From Streptomyces griseoviridis (lineage in GTDB: Bacteria; Actinomycetota; Actinomycetes; Streptomycetales; Streptomycetaceae), in assembly GCF_005222485.1 (NCBI RefSeq), contig NZ_CP029078.1:1-64000 (forward strand): 64,000 nt of DNA. Reading direction: 5' to 3'. The position numbers and the translations under genes are program-made. This document shows, one piece after another, positions 52,218 to 61,185 of the stretch. The notes under the pieces were generated by a model. That model was not told the DNA's origin and ran no database searches. It saw nothing but the letters and a program-made list of their open reading frames with translations. The first letter of the stretch is position 1, and each line of letters opens with the position of its first letter.

Positions 52218-52659
52218 GGACCACCGTGCCGCCGCGCAGCCCTCGGAAAGATCAGAAGTGCCGTTCTCAAGACAGTGGAGCGGAGTGGGGTGTACCGGCC
52301 TATGACAGCCGCACCGCTACAGAAACCGCCCCACGACAGTGACCACGCCCTTCCTCAACGCCCGACCAGCGAAAACACCCAGCTCTGATGTGCCGTCACT
52401 GACCCCCACCCACTGACACCAAACCGGCACATCGCACGCCGCCTACGGAATCCAGCTCGGCCTACTGATCGGCTCAGAGTTGGCCTTCGGAGGCATCGGA
52501 GAGAGCCTCCCCCTCGTTGCAGACGCCCAGAGCTCTGCCGCCCTGGGCGCGGCAGCGGGCTCAAGGCGGCAGAGCTGGGGGTGGGCCTGGTCGGCATCCA
52601 TGGCGGCAAACCGTCGGAGTCCGAAGGCTCCGGAGGCGTGATGCGCGGTGGGCGCCAGG
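52218..52659. other. Intergenic region at the outer border of the Mu-like module
   Basis: No intact gene is seen in these 442 bases. An inverted repeat with arms GATGTGCCG (52,387-52,395) and CGGCACATC (52,425-52,433) encloses two copies of a CACTGAC motif. Shortly before it lies GTTCTCAAGACAGTGG (about 52,263). These could belong to the end of the Mu-like element. A short eroded frame around 52,440-52,640 (GIQLGLLIGSELAFGGIGE) may be gene debris. Confidence 0.4.
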
Positions 52660-54021
52660 TCAGTCGTCGATCACGGTGGTTCGGGTCAGTGACAGTTGCT
52701 TCGTCTCCCGGAAGGAGGCGAGCACCACCAGGGCCGAGACGACCGCCAGGGCCATCAGGTAGAAGCCAGGGGCCAGTGGAGTGCCGGCGACGGTGACGAG
52801 CCCGGTGGCCACGAACGGGGCGGTGCCACCGAACAGGACGTAGGCGGCCGTATAGCCCAGCGCCGAACCACTCGCGCGAAGCTGCGCCGGAAACATCTCG
52901 ACCATGGCAGGCACATTCGACGTCCCGATAACCGAAACGAACACCGCCAGGACAGTGGCACCCACCAACGCTCCGGCGAGGGATGTGCCGATCAGCCAGA
53001 AGGCGGGCAGGGTGCAGACCGCGAACCCCGTGCAGGCGGTGAGCAGCATGGGTTTCCGGCCCCAGCGATCGCTGGCCGCCGCCATGAGCGGGCATGCGGC
53101 GCTGTAGGCGAGCATCGACACGAACCCGGTGAGCATGGCCTCTGTCTTGCTGTACCCGACCTCCTCCGACATGTACGCGATGAGGTAACTGCTCATCAGG
53201 TAGTAGCCGACGGCGTTGGTGATGCTGTACCCGAAGAGGGTCAGGACCTGGCGTCGGCAGACCCGCCAGGCTTCCCGGATGGGGGCGTGGAGCACGGCCT
53301 CGCGCCGTTCCATGGCCCGGAAGACGGGGGTGTCCTCGATCCGGTTGCGCAGGTAGAGGCCGATCAGGCCGAGCGGTCCGGCCAGCAGGAACGGGATGCG
53401 CCAGCCCCAGCTGCGCAGTGACGCGTCGTCCACCGACCACGTGATGAGCAGCCCGGTGAGGGAGCCGGTCACCGAGGCGAGGCCGACGGTGAGGGCGACG
53501 ACGCTGGCGTAGCGGGCGCGGCGGCCTTCGGGGGCGTACTCCATGATGAACGCCGAGGCGCCGGTGTACTCGCCGCCTGTGGAGAATCCCTGGACGGCGC
53601 GGAGCAGGAACAGCAGGACGGGCGCGGCGACGCCGATCGTGGTGTAGCTGGGCAGGAGGCCGATGAGCAGGGTGGAGCCGCTCATGCAGAGCACGCTGAG
53701 GGCGAGCATGCGGTTGCGGCCGATGCGGTCGCCGTAGCGGCCGAAGAAGACGGCGCCGGCCGGGCGGGCGATGAATCCGCCCGCGAAGACCGCCCAGGTC
53801 GCCAGGAGGGCGGCGGTCTTGTCGTACTGGGGAAAGAAGATTCCGGCGATGGTGGCCGACATGATGGCGTAGGCGCCCGAGTCGAACCACTCGACGAAGT
53901 TGCCGATCGCGGTGGCGAGGGTCACCTTGCGGCGGACCGCCGGGGACGGGGCGGAGGTGGTCTCCGTGGTTCTCGGGATCTTCTCCGCTGTGGGTGTGCT
54001 GTCGGTGCTGTGTCCGGTCAC
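52660..54021 (-). CDS. MFS transporter of the metabolite:H+ symporter (MHS) family
   Basis: This 453-residue protein has about 12 membrane segments. VTLATAIGNFVEWFDSGAYAI at the start of TM1, the loop FFGRYGDRIGRNRMLAL (MFS A motif), the central SWGWRIPFLLAGPLGLIGLY and the second-half loop ASDRWGRKPML are characteristic of MHS proteins such as ProP, KgtP and ShiA, which import carboxylic acids or osmolytes with protons. The ATG overlaps the stop of the upstream acyl-CoA ligase gene by four bases, so it probably imports the acid that the ligase activates. The first 30 residues are a Ser/Thr-rich cytoplasmic tail. Confidence 0.9.
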   Translation of the reverse strand: MTGHSTDSTPTAEKIPRTTETTSAPSPAVRRKVTLATAIGNFVEWFDSGAYAIMSATIAGIFFPQYDKTAALLATWAVFAGGFIARPAGAVFFGRYGDRIGRNRMLALSVLCMSGSTLLIGLLPSYTTIGVAAPVLLFLLRAVQGFSTGGEYTGASAFIMEYAPEGRRARYASVVALTVGLASVTGSLTGLLITWSVDDASLRSWGWRIPFLLAGPLGLIGLYLRNRIEDTPVFRAMERREAVLHAPIREAWRVCRRQVLTLFGYSITNAVGYYLMSSYLIAYMSEEVGYSKTEAMLTGFVSMLAYSAACPLMAAASDRWGRKPMLLTACTGFAVCTLPAFWLIGTSLAGALVGATVLAVFVSVIGTSNVPAMVEMFPAQLRASGSALGYTAAYVLFGGTAPFVATGLVTVAGTPLAPGFYLMALAVVSALVVLASFRETKQLSLTRTTVIDD

Positions 54022-55658
54022 CTCGGTCCGTCCTTCCGGGTCGGTGTTCCTCCGGTGGGGGCGGGAGTGGTTGTCTCCAGGTCACGGGTGCGCAGGGCGG
54101 CCCGTTGGATCTTGCCGGTGGCGGAGCGGGGCAGTTGGTCGACGAACTCGACGATCCGCGGGTAGGCGAAGCGGGAGTGTGTTCCGCGGGCGTGTTCCGC
54201 TATCTCGCGGGCCAGTTCGTCGGAGGGCCGGTGGCCGGGCGTGAGTTCGATGTATGCCTTGACGGCCTGGCCGCGCAGCGGATCGGGGACGCCGACCACC
54301 CCGGCGTCGGCCACGGCGGGATGTTCGCGCAGGGTTGCCTCCACTTCGTAGGGACCGACACGGTACCCGGAGGTTTTGATCACGTCGTCGGTGCGGCCCA
54401 GGAACCAGAAGTAGCCGTCGTCGTCGCGTATCGCCTGGTCCTTGGTGTGGTACCAGGTGCCGCCGAAGGCTTCGGCGGTCGGCTCGGGGCGCTGCCAGTA
54501 GCCGAGGGGGAACTGGGGGTTGGAGCGGGCGCGCAGGCAGATCTCGCCGGGTTCGCCCGCCGGGACCTCGTGGCCGTCGTCGTCGAGCAGTCTGACGTCC
54601 CAGCCGGGCAGCGGGCGGCCCATGGAGCCGGGCTTGACGGGGACGCCGGGGAAATTGCCGAGCAGGGGGTAGGACTCGGTGGAGCCGTAGTAGTCGAGGA
54701 GGGTGACGCCGAACTGGTCGCAGAACCAGTCGATGAGGTCGGCGGTCAGCGGTTCGTTGGAGCAGCAGACCACGCGCAGGTTCTGCGGGTGACGGGTGCC
54801 GGCGTCCGGGACGTCCTGGCGCATCTTCCGCAGGAAGGTGGGGTTGACCAGGGCGGTGGTGACGTTGTTGCGGGCCATGGCGGCCAGCAGTCCGTCCGGG
54901 TCGAACCCGGCGGCCGGGCGGTACACGAGGTGGGCGGCGCCGGCTCGCAGCGGGCCCATCAGCTTGGCCATCGACCAGGCCCAGTCGCCTGCCCCGTAGA
55001 ACACGTCGCCGGGGCGCAGGTCGTGGCAGTGGCGGAACTCGTTGTGCCCGAGGAGGGTGCGGTGGGCGTGGACGATGCCCTTGGCGGGGCCGGTCGTGCC
55101 GGAGGTGTAGAAGATGAGCGCGGGGTCGTCGGCGGCGGTGTCCGCGGTGGTGAAGTGCGGGGGCCGGGCGGCGATCTGCGGGTCGTCGACGTCGATGACG
55201 GTGCCGGTGAAGTCGGCGGCGCGGTGCAGGGCCCCGGGTTCGGTGACCAGTACGTCGGCGCCGGAGTCGGCGAGTCGGTAGCGGATGGGTTCGTCCGCCC
55301 ACAGCAGGGACATCGTCACGAGGATCGCCCCGGTGCGCAGGACGCCGAGGTAGGTGGCCGGGGTGTCCGGGCGCTGCGGGAGCAGTACGGCCACCCGGTC
55401 GCCCTTGCGCACCCCGGCGGCGTGCAGATGGGCGGCGATCTGTCGGGAACGGTCCTGGACCTGCTGCCAGTTGACCTCCTGACGGTGCCCGGTGTGGTCC
55501 TCGAAGATCAGGGCGAGTCGGTCACCGGGGTGGTGGTCTGCGACGTCGGCGGCCATGTTGTACCGCTCGGGGACGGACCACTGGTGTGTTTCGACGAGTC
55601 GCCGGTAGGCGGCCTCGCCGTCGTGGAGCGGGGCGGTGGGGGTGACGCCTGTGGACAT
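54018..55658 (-). CDS. AMP-forming acyl-CoA synthetase (medium-chain / acetyl-CoA-synthetase-like)
   Basis: This 546-residue ligase activates a carboxylic acid as acyl-AMP and then acyl-CoA. The P-loop reads ALIFYTSGTTGPAKGIVHAH, the ATP/adenylate block DYYGSTESYPL, the hinge WYHTKDQAIRDDDGYFWFLG and the C-terminal Lys region LPRSATGKIQRAALR. The composition of the acyl pocket (FYGAGDWAWSMAKLMGPL) resembles medium-chain and acetyl-CoA-synthetase-like enzymes rather than long-chain FadD. It is followed by an MHS transporter (four-base overlap) and preceded by an enoyl-CoA hydratase, suggesting uptake and CoA-dependent breakdown of a short, branched or aryl acid. Confidence 0.9.
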   Translation of the reverse strand: MSTGVTPTAPLHDGEAAYRRLVETHQWSVPERYNMAADVADHHPGDRLALIFEDHTGHRQEVNWQQVQDRSRQIAAHLHAAGVRKGDRVAVLLPQRPDTPATYLGVLRTGAILVTMSLLWADEPIRYRLADSGADVLVTEPGALHRAADFTGTVIDVDDPQIAARPPHFTTADTAADDPALIFYTSGTTGPAKGIVHAHRTLLGHNEFRHCHDLRPGDVFYGAGDWAWSMAKLMGPLRAGAAHLVYRPAAGFDPDGLLAAMARNNVTTALVNPTFLRKMRQDVPDAGTRHPQNLRVVCCSNEPLTADLIDWFCDQFGVTLLDYYGSTESYPLLGNFPGVPVKPGSMGRPLPGWDVRLLDDDGHEVPAGEPGEICLRARSNPQFPLGYWQRPEPTAEAFGGTWYHTKDQAIRDDDGYFWFLGRTDDVIKTSGYRVGPYEVEATLREHPAVADAGVVGVPDPLRGQAVKAYIELTPGHRPSDELAREIAEHARGTHSRFAYPRIVEFVDQLPRSATGKIQRAALRTRDLETTTPAPTGGTPTRKDGPR

Positions 55659-55919
55659 GGGTCGGGGCCTCCTGGGAGTGGGTCGGGGGTGCTGCCGTCG
55701 CGCGCGGCGGGTGTGCCGGGTGGCTGACCGCGGTCAGCGGCAGGGCCGGGGATCGTGGGTCGCGCTGTCCGGCAGGCCGGGGCGCCCGGTCGGTCGGCGG
55801 CGCGATCGGCGCGGCGCAGGGCCCGCGGGACGGCGGTGCGATCAGCGCGGCGCAGGGTGGGCGGGACGGTGGTGCGGTGACGGCGTCGTCGGCTCGGGGC
55901 GGACGGGTGGCTGGCGCTG

Positions 55920-56744
55920 TCAGCGTCGGCGGCCGGCCAGGAAGCGGGCCATCTCCCGCTGCGGCTCCCCGGTGGCGTACGCGGCGACGTGTACCTTCTT
56001 GGCCGCTTCGATCGCCTCGTCGAGGCCCGCGTCGTCCAGTTCGCGCAGCCGGCCCTTGGTCAGCGCGACGGCGCCGGGCGGCAGCTGGGCCAGGCGCGTG
56101 GCCTCGAGAAGGGCCTCTTCCTTGACCCGGTCGGCGTCGACGAGACGGTTCAGCAGTCCGAGGCGGAGCGCCTCCTCGCCGTGGACCAGCCTGCCGGTGA
56201 GGGCGAACTCGGTGGTCTTCGCGCGGCCGAGGATGCCGCGCATGGCCCAGATGCCGGTGATGCTGGGGATGCCGGAGAGGACCTCGGGCTGGCCCATGCG
56301 CACTCCCGCGTGGCCGATGCGCAGGTCGGCGAGCAGGGCGAACTGGAATCCGGAGCCGGCGGCGACGCCGTTGACCGCGGCGATGACCGGCTTGTCCAGG
56401 CCGCGCACGGTCCGGAACAGCAGTCCGAAGTCGTCGATCCACGCCTCGGCGGCGGCGTGGTCGTCGGGGTCGATGGCGGCGGTCTCCGCGAGGTCCTGGC
56501 CGGCGCAGAACGCCCGGCCGGCGCCGGTGAGCACGACGCCTCGGCAGCGGTCGTCGGCGCCGGCCTCGGTCAGGGCGCCGACCAGTTCGGCGCGCATCGC
56601 GGCGGTCCAGGCGTTGAGCTTGTCGGGCCGGTCGAGGGTCACCTCGGCGAGGTGGAGGGCTTCCTCAGCGGTGCCGTCGACGGAGACGGGGTGCCGGGTG
56701 ACGGTGACGGTACTCGTGGCGGTGTCAGTGCTGGGCCGGGACAT
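55920..56744 (-). CDS. Enoyl-CoA hydratase/isomerase (crotonase family)
   Basis: This 274-residue crotonase has the two oxyanion-hole regions: GAGRAFCAGQDLAETAAIDP and AVNGVAAGSGFQFALLADLR. EVLSGIPSITGIWAMRGILGR carries the position of one catalytic acid (Gly-Ile-Pro-Ser-Ile here), so activity could be hydratase, isomerase or lyase. I place the start at ATG 56744 with AGGAAGGA upstream; an ATG 63 bases earlier adds an Arg/His-rich stretch without family similarity. It is the first gene of the operon with the acyl-CoA synthetase and transporter and diverges from the LysR regulator. Confidence 0.88.
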   Translation of the reverse strand: MSRPSTDTATSTVTVTRHPVSVDGTAEEALHLAEVTLDRPDKLNAWTAAMRAELVGALTEAGADDRCRGVVLTGAGRAFCAGQDLAETAAIDPDDHAAAEAWIDDFGLLFRTVRGLDKPVIAAVNGVAAGSGFQFALLADLRIGHAGVRMGQPEVLSGIPSITGIWAMRGILGRAKTTEFALTGRLVHGEEALRLGLLNRLVDADRVKEEALLEATRLAQLPPGAVALTKGRLRELDDAGLDEAIEAAKKVHVAAYATGEPQREMARFLAGRRR

Positions 56745-56857
56745 GGCGGTGTTCCTTCCTCGGTGCGGTGTGCCGCCGTGACGCGTTGCGTCTCGGCGGG
56801 CAGTCATGCAAACAGCGAGGGGTGTGACCTGGCCAACACCAATGAGGACTGCCCGCG

Positions 56858-56872
56858 ATATCGCAGCGATAT
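56858..56872. promoter_or_regulatory. Palindrome in the LysR/enoyl-CoA hydratase intergenic region
   Basis: ATATCGC-A-GCGATAT is a perfect dyad with the T-N11-A shape of LysR-type binding boxes. It ends 10 bases before the LysR start codon, where binding would repress the regulator and could activate the divergent catabolic operon. Confidence 0.6.
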
Positions 56873-56881
56873 GGTGCCCCC

Positions 56882-57823
56882 ATGGAGCTCCGTCACCTGC
56901 GCTATTTCGCCGTACTGGCCGAAGAACTGCACTTCGGAAGGGCAGCGGAACGTCTGCACATGGCGCAGCCGCCGCTGTCCCAGCGCATCCGGGACCTGGA
57001 GCGTGAACTGGGGGTGCGCCTCTTCGACCGGGCCCGCCCGCGCATCCAGCTCACCGAGGCGGGCGCGCTGCTGCTGGAGCACACGCGTCCGGTGCTGGCC
57101 GGAGTGGAGACGGCGCGGGAGGCGATGCGCAGGCTGCGGCCAGGGGAGGCGGGTGTCCTGCGGGTCGGAGTGCCGCCTGACACTCATCCGCCGGTGCTGC
57201 GCACGCTGAACGAGTTGTTCTCCCGGCGCGTTCCCGATGTCCTGGTCGATCTGCACGAGCTGACCACGGACGAGCAGTTGCTGCGGCTGCGGGAAGGCGA
57301 GCTGGACGCCGGGGTCGTGCGTCATCCCTGCGACTTGGTCGGCCTCGAGTCCGGGCCGAAGGCCCGTCGGGACCTCGGCGTGGTGCTCCGCACGGATCAC
57401 CCTTGTGCCCGGGACGGCGGTCCGGTGCGGCTGCGGGAGCTGAGCGGCGCGTCGCTGGTCATCTTCCCCAGGGCGATGGCTCCGCAGTTGTACGACCACA
57501 TCCTGCTGACCTGCCGGGACAGCGGTTTTCTGCCCGGCGCCATCCGGCACGCGCGCAATCCGCACTTCGTGCACGGGCTGGTGCTCGCCGGCCGCGGTGT
57601 CCATCTCAACGAGGCGCCGACCGCGCCGCTCACCGACGGGCTGACCTGGCGTCCGCTCGACGGCACGGATCTGGCGTGGCTGACGTCGGTGGTCTGGGTG
57701 CCCGCCCGGCACAACGCGACCATCGCCGCCTTCGCCGAGGCCGTCGACGAAGGGCTCACGGAGACGGGTCATCTCCCGGCCGGGGGTCGCCGGACTGAAC
57801 CTGCCACGGACCGGCCGGGATGA
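56882..57823 (+). CDS. LysR-family transcriptional regulator
   Basis: This 313-residue protein has the N-terminal winged helix-turn-helix MELRHLRYFAVLAEELHFGR, AAERLHMAQPPLSQRIRDLE and RLFDRARPRIQLTEAG, a linker helix and a periplasmic-binding-like effector domain (LRVGVPPDTHPPVLRTLNEL, then LREGELDAGVVRHP). It is similar to regulators of aromatic- or acyl-degradation operons. It diverges from the enoyl-CoA hydratase operon, and a palindromic box lies just upstream of its own start. The likely inducer is the operon's substrate or a CoA intermediate. Confidence 0.92.
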   Translation: MELRHLRYFAVLAEELHFGRAAERLHMAQPPLSQRIRDLERELGVRLFDRARPRIQLTEAGALLLEHTRPVLAGVETAREAMRRLRPGEAGVLRVGVPPDTHPPVLRTLNELFSRRVPDVLVDLHELTTDEQLLRLREGELDAGVVRHPCDLVGLESGPKARRDLGVVLRTDHPCARDGGPVRLRELSGASLVIFPRAMAPQLYDHILLTCRDSGFLPGAIRHARNPHFVHGLVLAGRGVHLNEAPTAPLTDGLTWRPLDGTDLAWLTSVVWVPARHNATIAAFAEAVDEGLTETGHLPAGGRRTEPATDRPG

Positions 57824-57954
57824 AGGTGGCGCATCGCCACACCGCGAACGGCCGCGCCCTCCGCTGGCGGCATCCACTGCGGCCGGACCGTTTCGCCGGG
57901 GATCATGCGTCCACCGGGAGTCGAGCCCCGGTGGACGCAGTTCGTCCGGTGGGG

Positions 57955-59382
57955 TCAGGGTTGGAGGGGCATCGACCAGCAGTTGGAGGTGGCGGGCTTG
58001 CCCGCGAGGCGGTCGCTGAGCCAGGAGATGGCGTCGCCCTGGTCGGTGATGAGTGGCACGAGGTGGTTGGTGAGGATCTTGTCGCCGAGGTTGGGCAGCA
58101 CGATGGCGTCGTAGGTGACGTTGCCGCCCTTGTCGCACCAGTCGACGGCGAGCTGCCGGGCCTGGGAGTGGGGGACGATGTCGTCCTGGACGCCGGTGGC
58201 CAGGCGTACGGGGCCGGTCGGCTTCAGCCTGCCGATGCGCTGCTTGTCCAGGGCCGCTTTCGCCCGGGGGTCGGCCGCGATGATGTCTGCGATGGACTTG
58301 CCGCTGGTGGTCCACTTGCTGCTCTTGGTGAAGCCGTAGCCGAAGATCGCGTCGCCGACGCACATGGTGGACGCGTCGGCCAGGGCGGCCTTTCCGACGG
58401 CGCTGATGTTGGCGTCGACGACCGCGCGCAGGTCCGGATCAGCCTGGGCGAATCCGTTGATGGACCAGGCGAGGGCGCCCGCGAGCGCGCTGCCGTCGAT
58501 GCCCTTCATGACGGAGGTCAGGTCGGCCGGGGGCGCGCCGGCGTAGGTGCCGGCGAGGGGGATGTCGGGTGCGTAGGTGGGCTGGAGTTCGGCGGCGGCG
58601 GCGCTGGCTCCGCCGCCCTGGCTGTATCCGTAGAGGCCGGTGCGGGAGGCTGTGGTGATGGAGGCTCCGGGTACGGCGTGGGCGGCGCGGGCCGCGTCGA
58701 GCAGGGCGTGTGCCTGGTCGAGGCGGTTGACGTAGGTGTGCAGCCGGTCGGTGGTACCGAGGCCGACGTAGTCGGTGACGACGACTGCTGCCCCGGTGGA
58801 CAGGAGCCGGTAGATCGCCAGGGCTTCGTAGCCCACGGACACCGTTTCGCCGTTGAGGGTGAGCGGGTTCTGGAGTGCGAACGACGGGGCGCACTGGTCG
58901 CCCTGGCCCATGGTGCCCGAGGCCACCGCGACCAGGGGGCGCGCACCTGTCCCCTTCCAGGCGGCCGAGGGTTCTATGTACGCGCCGGTCACAGCGACGG
59001 GCTGGCCGGCCGAGTCGGTCGACTTGTACATCAGGCGGGTGGCGGTGCCGGGCATGGGCCGACCGTCCAGACCGGGGATGGAGAGCCCGAGAGGCAGCGC
59101 TTCGGTGCGGATCAACGTCCCGTTGGCCGAGGGAAGTTCGGTCGGCGGGGTGTAGAAGGCGGGGATGGTGACGCCGCGGGAGACGACGGGTTCCGGCGCG
59201 GCGGAGGCGGGCACTGCCGACAGACCGGCGCAGACGGTGCCGGCGATGACGCCGGCCAGCAGGCGTCGGCGGGTCCGGTTGCCGCGGGGGGTGGTTCCGG
59301 CGGGTGTGGGGAGGGCGGAGCGGGATGGAGTTCCGGCGGGTGCGGGGAGAGCTGAGCGGGACGGGGTTCTCTTGCGGCTCAT
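57955..59382 (-). CDS. Secreted lipase/esterase (secretory LIP family)
   Basis: This 475-residue protein has an N-terminal export signal: a long basic region with a twin-arginine-like NRTRRRLLAGVIAG, a hydrophobic core and AVPASA-AP as probable cleavage site near residue 60. The mature enzyme is an alpha/beta hydrolase with the nucleophile Ser in TGLYGYSQGGGASAAAA, an acid in LATGVQDDIVPHSQ and a catalytic His in ILTNHLVPLI. This matches secretory triacylglycerol lipases. The first 30 residues contain two copies of a PSRSALPxPAGT repeat, which is unusual. ATG at 59382 has GAGGAA upstream. It probably hydrolyses lipids or esters outside the cell. Confidence 0.88.
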   Translation of the reverse strand: MSRKRTPSRSALPAPAGTPSRSALPTPAGTTPRGNRTRRRLLAGVIAGTVCAGLSAVPASAAPEPVVSRGVTIPAFYTPPTELPSANGTLIRTEALPLGLSIPGLDGRPMPGTATRLMYKSTDSAGQPVAVTGAYIEPSAAWKGTGARPLVAVASGTMGQGDQCAPSFALQNPLTLNGETVSVGYEALAIYRLLSTGAAVVVTDYVGLGTTDRLHTYVNRLDQAHALLDAARAAHAVPGASITTASRTGLYGYSQGGGASAAAAELQPTYAPDIPLAGTYAGAPPADLTSVMKGIDGSALAGALAWSINGFAQADPDLRAVVDANISAVGKAALADASTMCVGDAIFGYGFTKSSKWTTSGKSIADIIAADPRAKAALDKQRIGRLKPTGPVRLATGVQDDIVPHSQARQLAVDWCDKGGNVTYDAIVLPNLGDKILTNHLVPLITDQGDAISWLSDRLAGKPATSNCWSMPLQP

Positions 59383-59402
59383 GTGTGTTCCTCGTTCGTC
59401 GG

Positions 59403-59990
59403 TCAGGTGAGGGTGTCGATGTGGGCTGCGGGGTTGTGGTCCATGGCCCGTTCGGCCACGGCGGCGATGGTCGTCGAGGGGGCGTTGGCTCCGGTGGTGC
59501 AGGGGATCTGGGCGCGGTGGAGGGCGTAGAGGCCGCGCCCGGCCCCGGACGGGTCCTTCTGGGCCGCATACGGTTCGCGTGGGGGCGCCGCCTAGCGGGT
59601 GCCAGGGGTTCTTGGCCAGAGCGTTGGTGTCCGTGAGGGTGCCGGGCTCCTGGGTGATGGCGCTGTTGATGACGGCGTCTTCGTCGAGGGGCCCGTGCGG
59701 TGGGACGGAGTCGGGGGGGGTGGGGGCGTGGCCACCCGGCCGGTGTCGTCGGTCCGGTCGGCGTACGTCTTCCACGCGCCTACCAGCGTCCGCCGGCGGT
59801 CCGTTCGGCGGAGGCGACGTTGTGGTGGGTCTGTACCGTCACTCGGCCCGTCGCCTCGGCCTGGGCGGGCGGAGGCGGGGAGGGTTCCGTAGCGAAGGTT
59901 CCCGGACCAGCCTCATCCGGGAGGGAGCCGTCGAGGCCGTAGGTGGGGGGTGGGTGCTCGCGGGTGCGAGTCCGGTAGCGCCGGTGAGCG
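59403..59990 (-). pseudogene. Remnant of a GMC-type oxidoreductase, C-terminal part
   Basis: Reading several frames on the minus strand recovers the C-terminal blocks of a GMC flavin oxidoreductase (cholesterol-oxidase/choline-dehydrogenase type): THHNVASAERTAGG, GTLTDTNALAKNPWHPLGGA (the catalytic His-Pro-Leu-Gly-Gly strand), then GLYALHRAQIPCTTGANAPS and TIAAVAERAMDHNPAAHIDT before a stop. Stops and frameshifts separate the blocks and the FAD-binding N-terminus is missing, so this is gene debris upstream of the lipase. Confidence 0.65.
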
Positions 59991-60188
59991 GGCGCGCCTG
60001 CTGGGAGTGGGCATGTGCTGCTCCTTCGGTGGGGGGTGGCGGGCCGTCCGATCAGTGGGCCGTGCAGCGGTCAGGGCGGGTGTCGGGTGGTCGAGGTGCC
60101 CGCAGTCGTAGGCAATGTCCTGCACATGCCAAGGACAGAGGAAACAGCATCGTTACTCGCTGGTCACTTACGGCAGCGTAGGTCTGTG

Positions 60189-60203
60189 TGTCAGTGAGTG
60201 ACA
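60189..60203. promoter_or_regulatory. Candidate TetR operator
   Basis: TGTCA-GTGAG-TGACA is a short dyad 73-87 bases upstream of the TetR gene start and could be its autoregulatory operator. The arms are only five bases, so this is tentative. Confidence 0.4.
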
Positions 60204-60275
60204 AGACGTCTTCACCCGCCGTTTTCGAACGGCTCGCTATGCTGCGACGACAGGCGGGGGTCGGAAGGGGCGAAC

Positions 60276-60923
60276 GTGCACGAAGCACCAACCGCGGTGC
60301 ATGCGAGGGCAGTTCAGGCGGCGGGAAGGCCGTCGCTGGCCGAGCGGCGAAAGGAGGCGCTCCGTTTCGAGATTGCCGCCGAGGCCGTCCGTCTGTTCGC
60401 CGAGCACGGCGTCACCGGCACCACGGGCGAACAGATCGCCCGCGCCGTCGGCATCTCCTCGCGCACACTGTGGCGGCACTTCCCCAGCAAGGAGAGCTGC
60501 GTCCTGCCACTGCTCTCCGCCGGGCTCGACTTCGCCGTCGCACAACTGCGCCACTGGCCGGCCGACATGGGCTTGCTGGACTTCGTCTCACGATCGCTGA
60601 GGGCCGGGGAACTGCCCGCAGTGGCTCCCGTCATCCTCGACCTGATCCGCATGACCACCTCGGACCCGGCACTCCGTGCCGTCTGGCTCCAGGCCCACGA
60701 CGACGCCCTGCCCGTCCTCGCCCAACTCCTCGCCGAGCGTTCCGGCGGCAGTGCCGACGACCTGCGGACCAAGGTGCACGCTGCCACCATCAACGGCGCG
60801 CTGCGAGCGGCCTCGGAGGACTTCGCCCGCCGGTACGCCCAGGAGCCCGGTGCGGCGGGCAGTGAGATCGCCACCTGCCTCCTGGTCGCTCTGCGCGCGG
60901 CCTCCGAGGGACTTCCCTACTGA
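60276..60923 (+). CDS. TetR-family transcriptional regulator
   Basis: This protein of about 215 residues has an N-terminal TetR domain: RFEIAAEAVRLFAEHGVTGT, then TGEQIARAVGISSRTLWRHF (helix-turn-helix) and PSKESCVLPLL. The C-terminal ligand domain is helical. GTG at 60276 is chosen because GGAAGGGG lies six bases upstream; the open frame extends earlier to 60,198. It could regulate the adjacent lipase and the former GMC oxidoreductase, which are transcribed away from it. No ligand can be inferred. Confidence 0.9.
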   Translation: MHEAPTAVHARAVQAAGRPSLAERRKEALRFEIAAEAVRLFAEHGVTGTTGEQIARAVGISSRTLWRHFPSKESCVLPLLSAGLDFAVAQLRHWPADMGLLDFVSRSLRAGELPAVAPVILDLIRMTTSDPALRAVWLQAHDDALPVLAQLLAERSGGSADDLRTKVHAATINGALRAASEDFARRYAQEPGAAGSEIATCLLVALRAASEGLPY

Positions 60924-61185
60924 ATCCTGTGCCGCCGGGCGGGAGCTCCTCCCCCGGTCACGGTCCCTGCGGCGCTCGCGGGCTGGGCGCTGCCCTGGCG
61001 GTCCGCTCAGTGCGGCGGTTCGCCGCTCCGCTCCAATGCGGACCGGCGGTGGGAAGACGTGTCCCTGAGTGGACTGAACCGGCGAAACCGAACGCTGTCG
61101 TCGACCGTCAACCTGTAGGCAGGTGTCTCCGTCGCGTCGGGGGCCGTGGCGGGCCCGTCCTCGTGTCCGCGCCCGCCAAAGCGCC

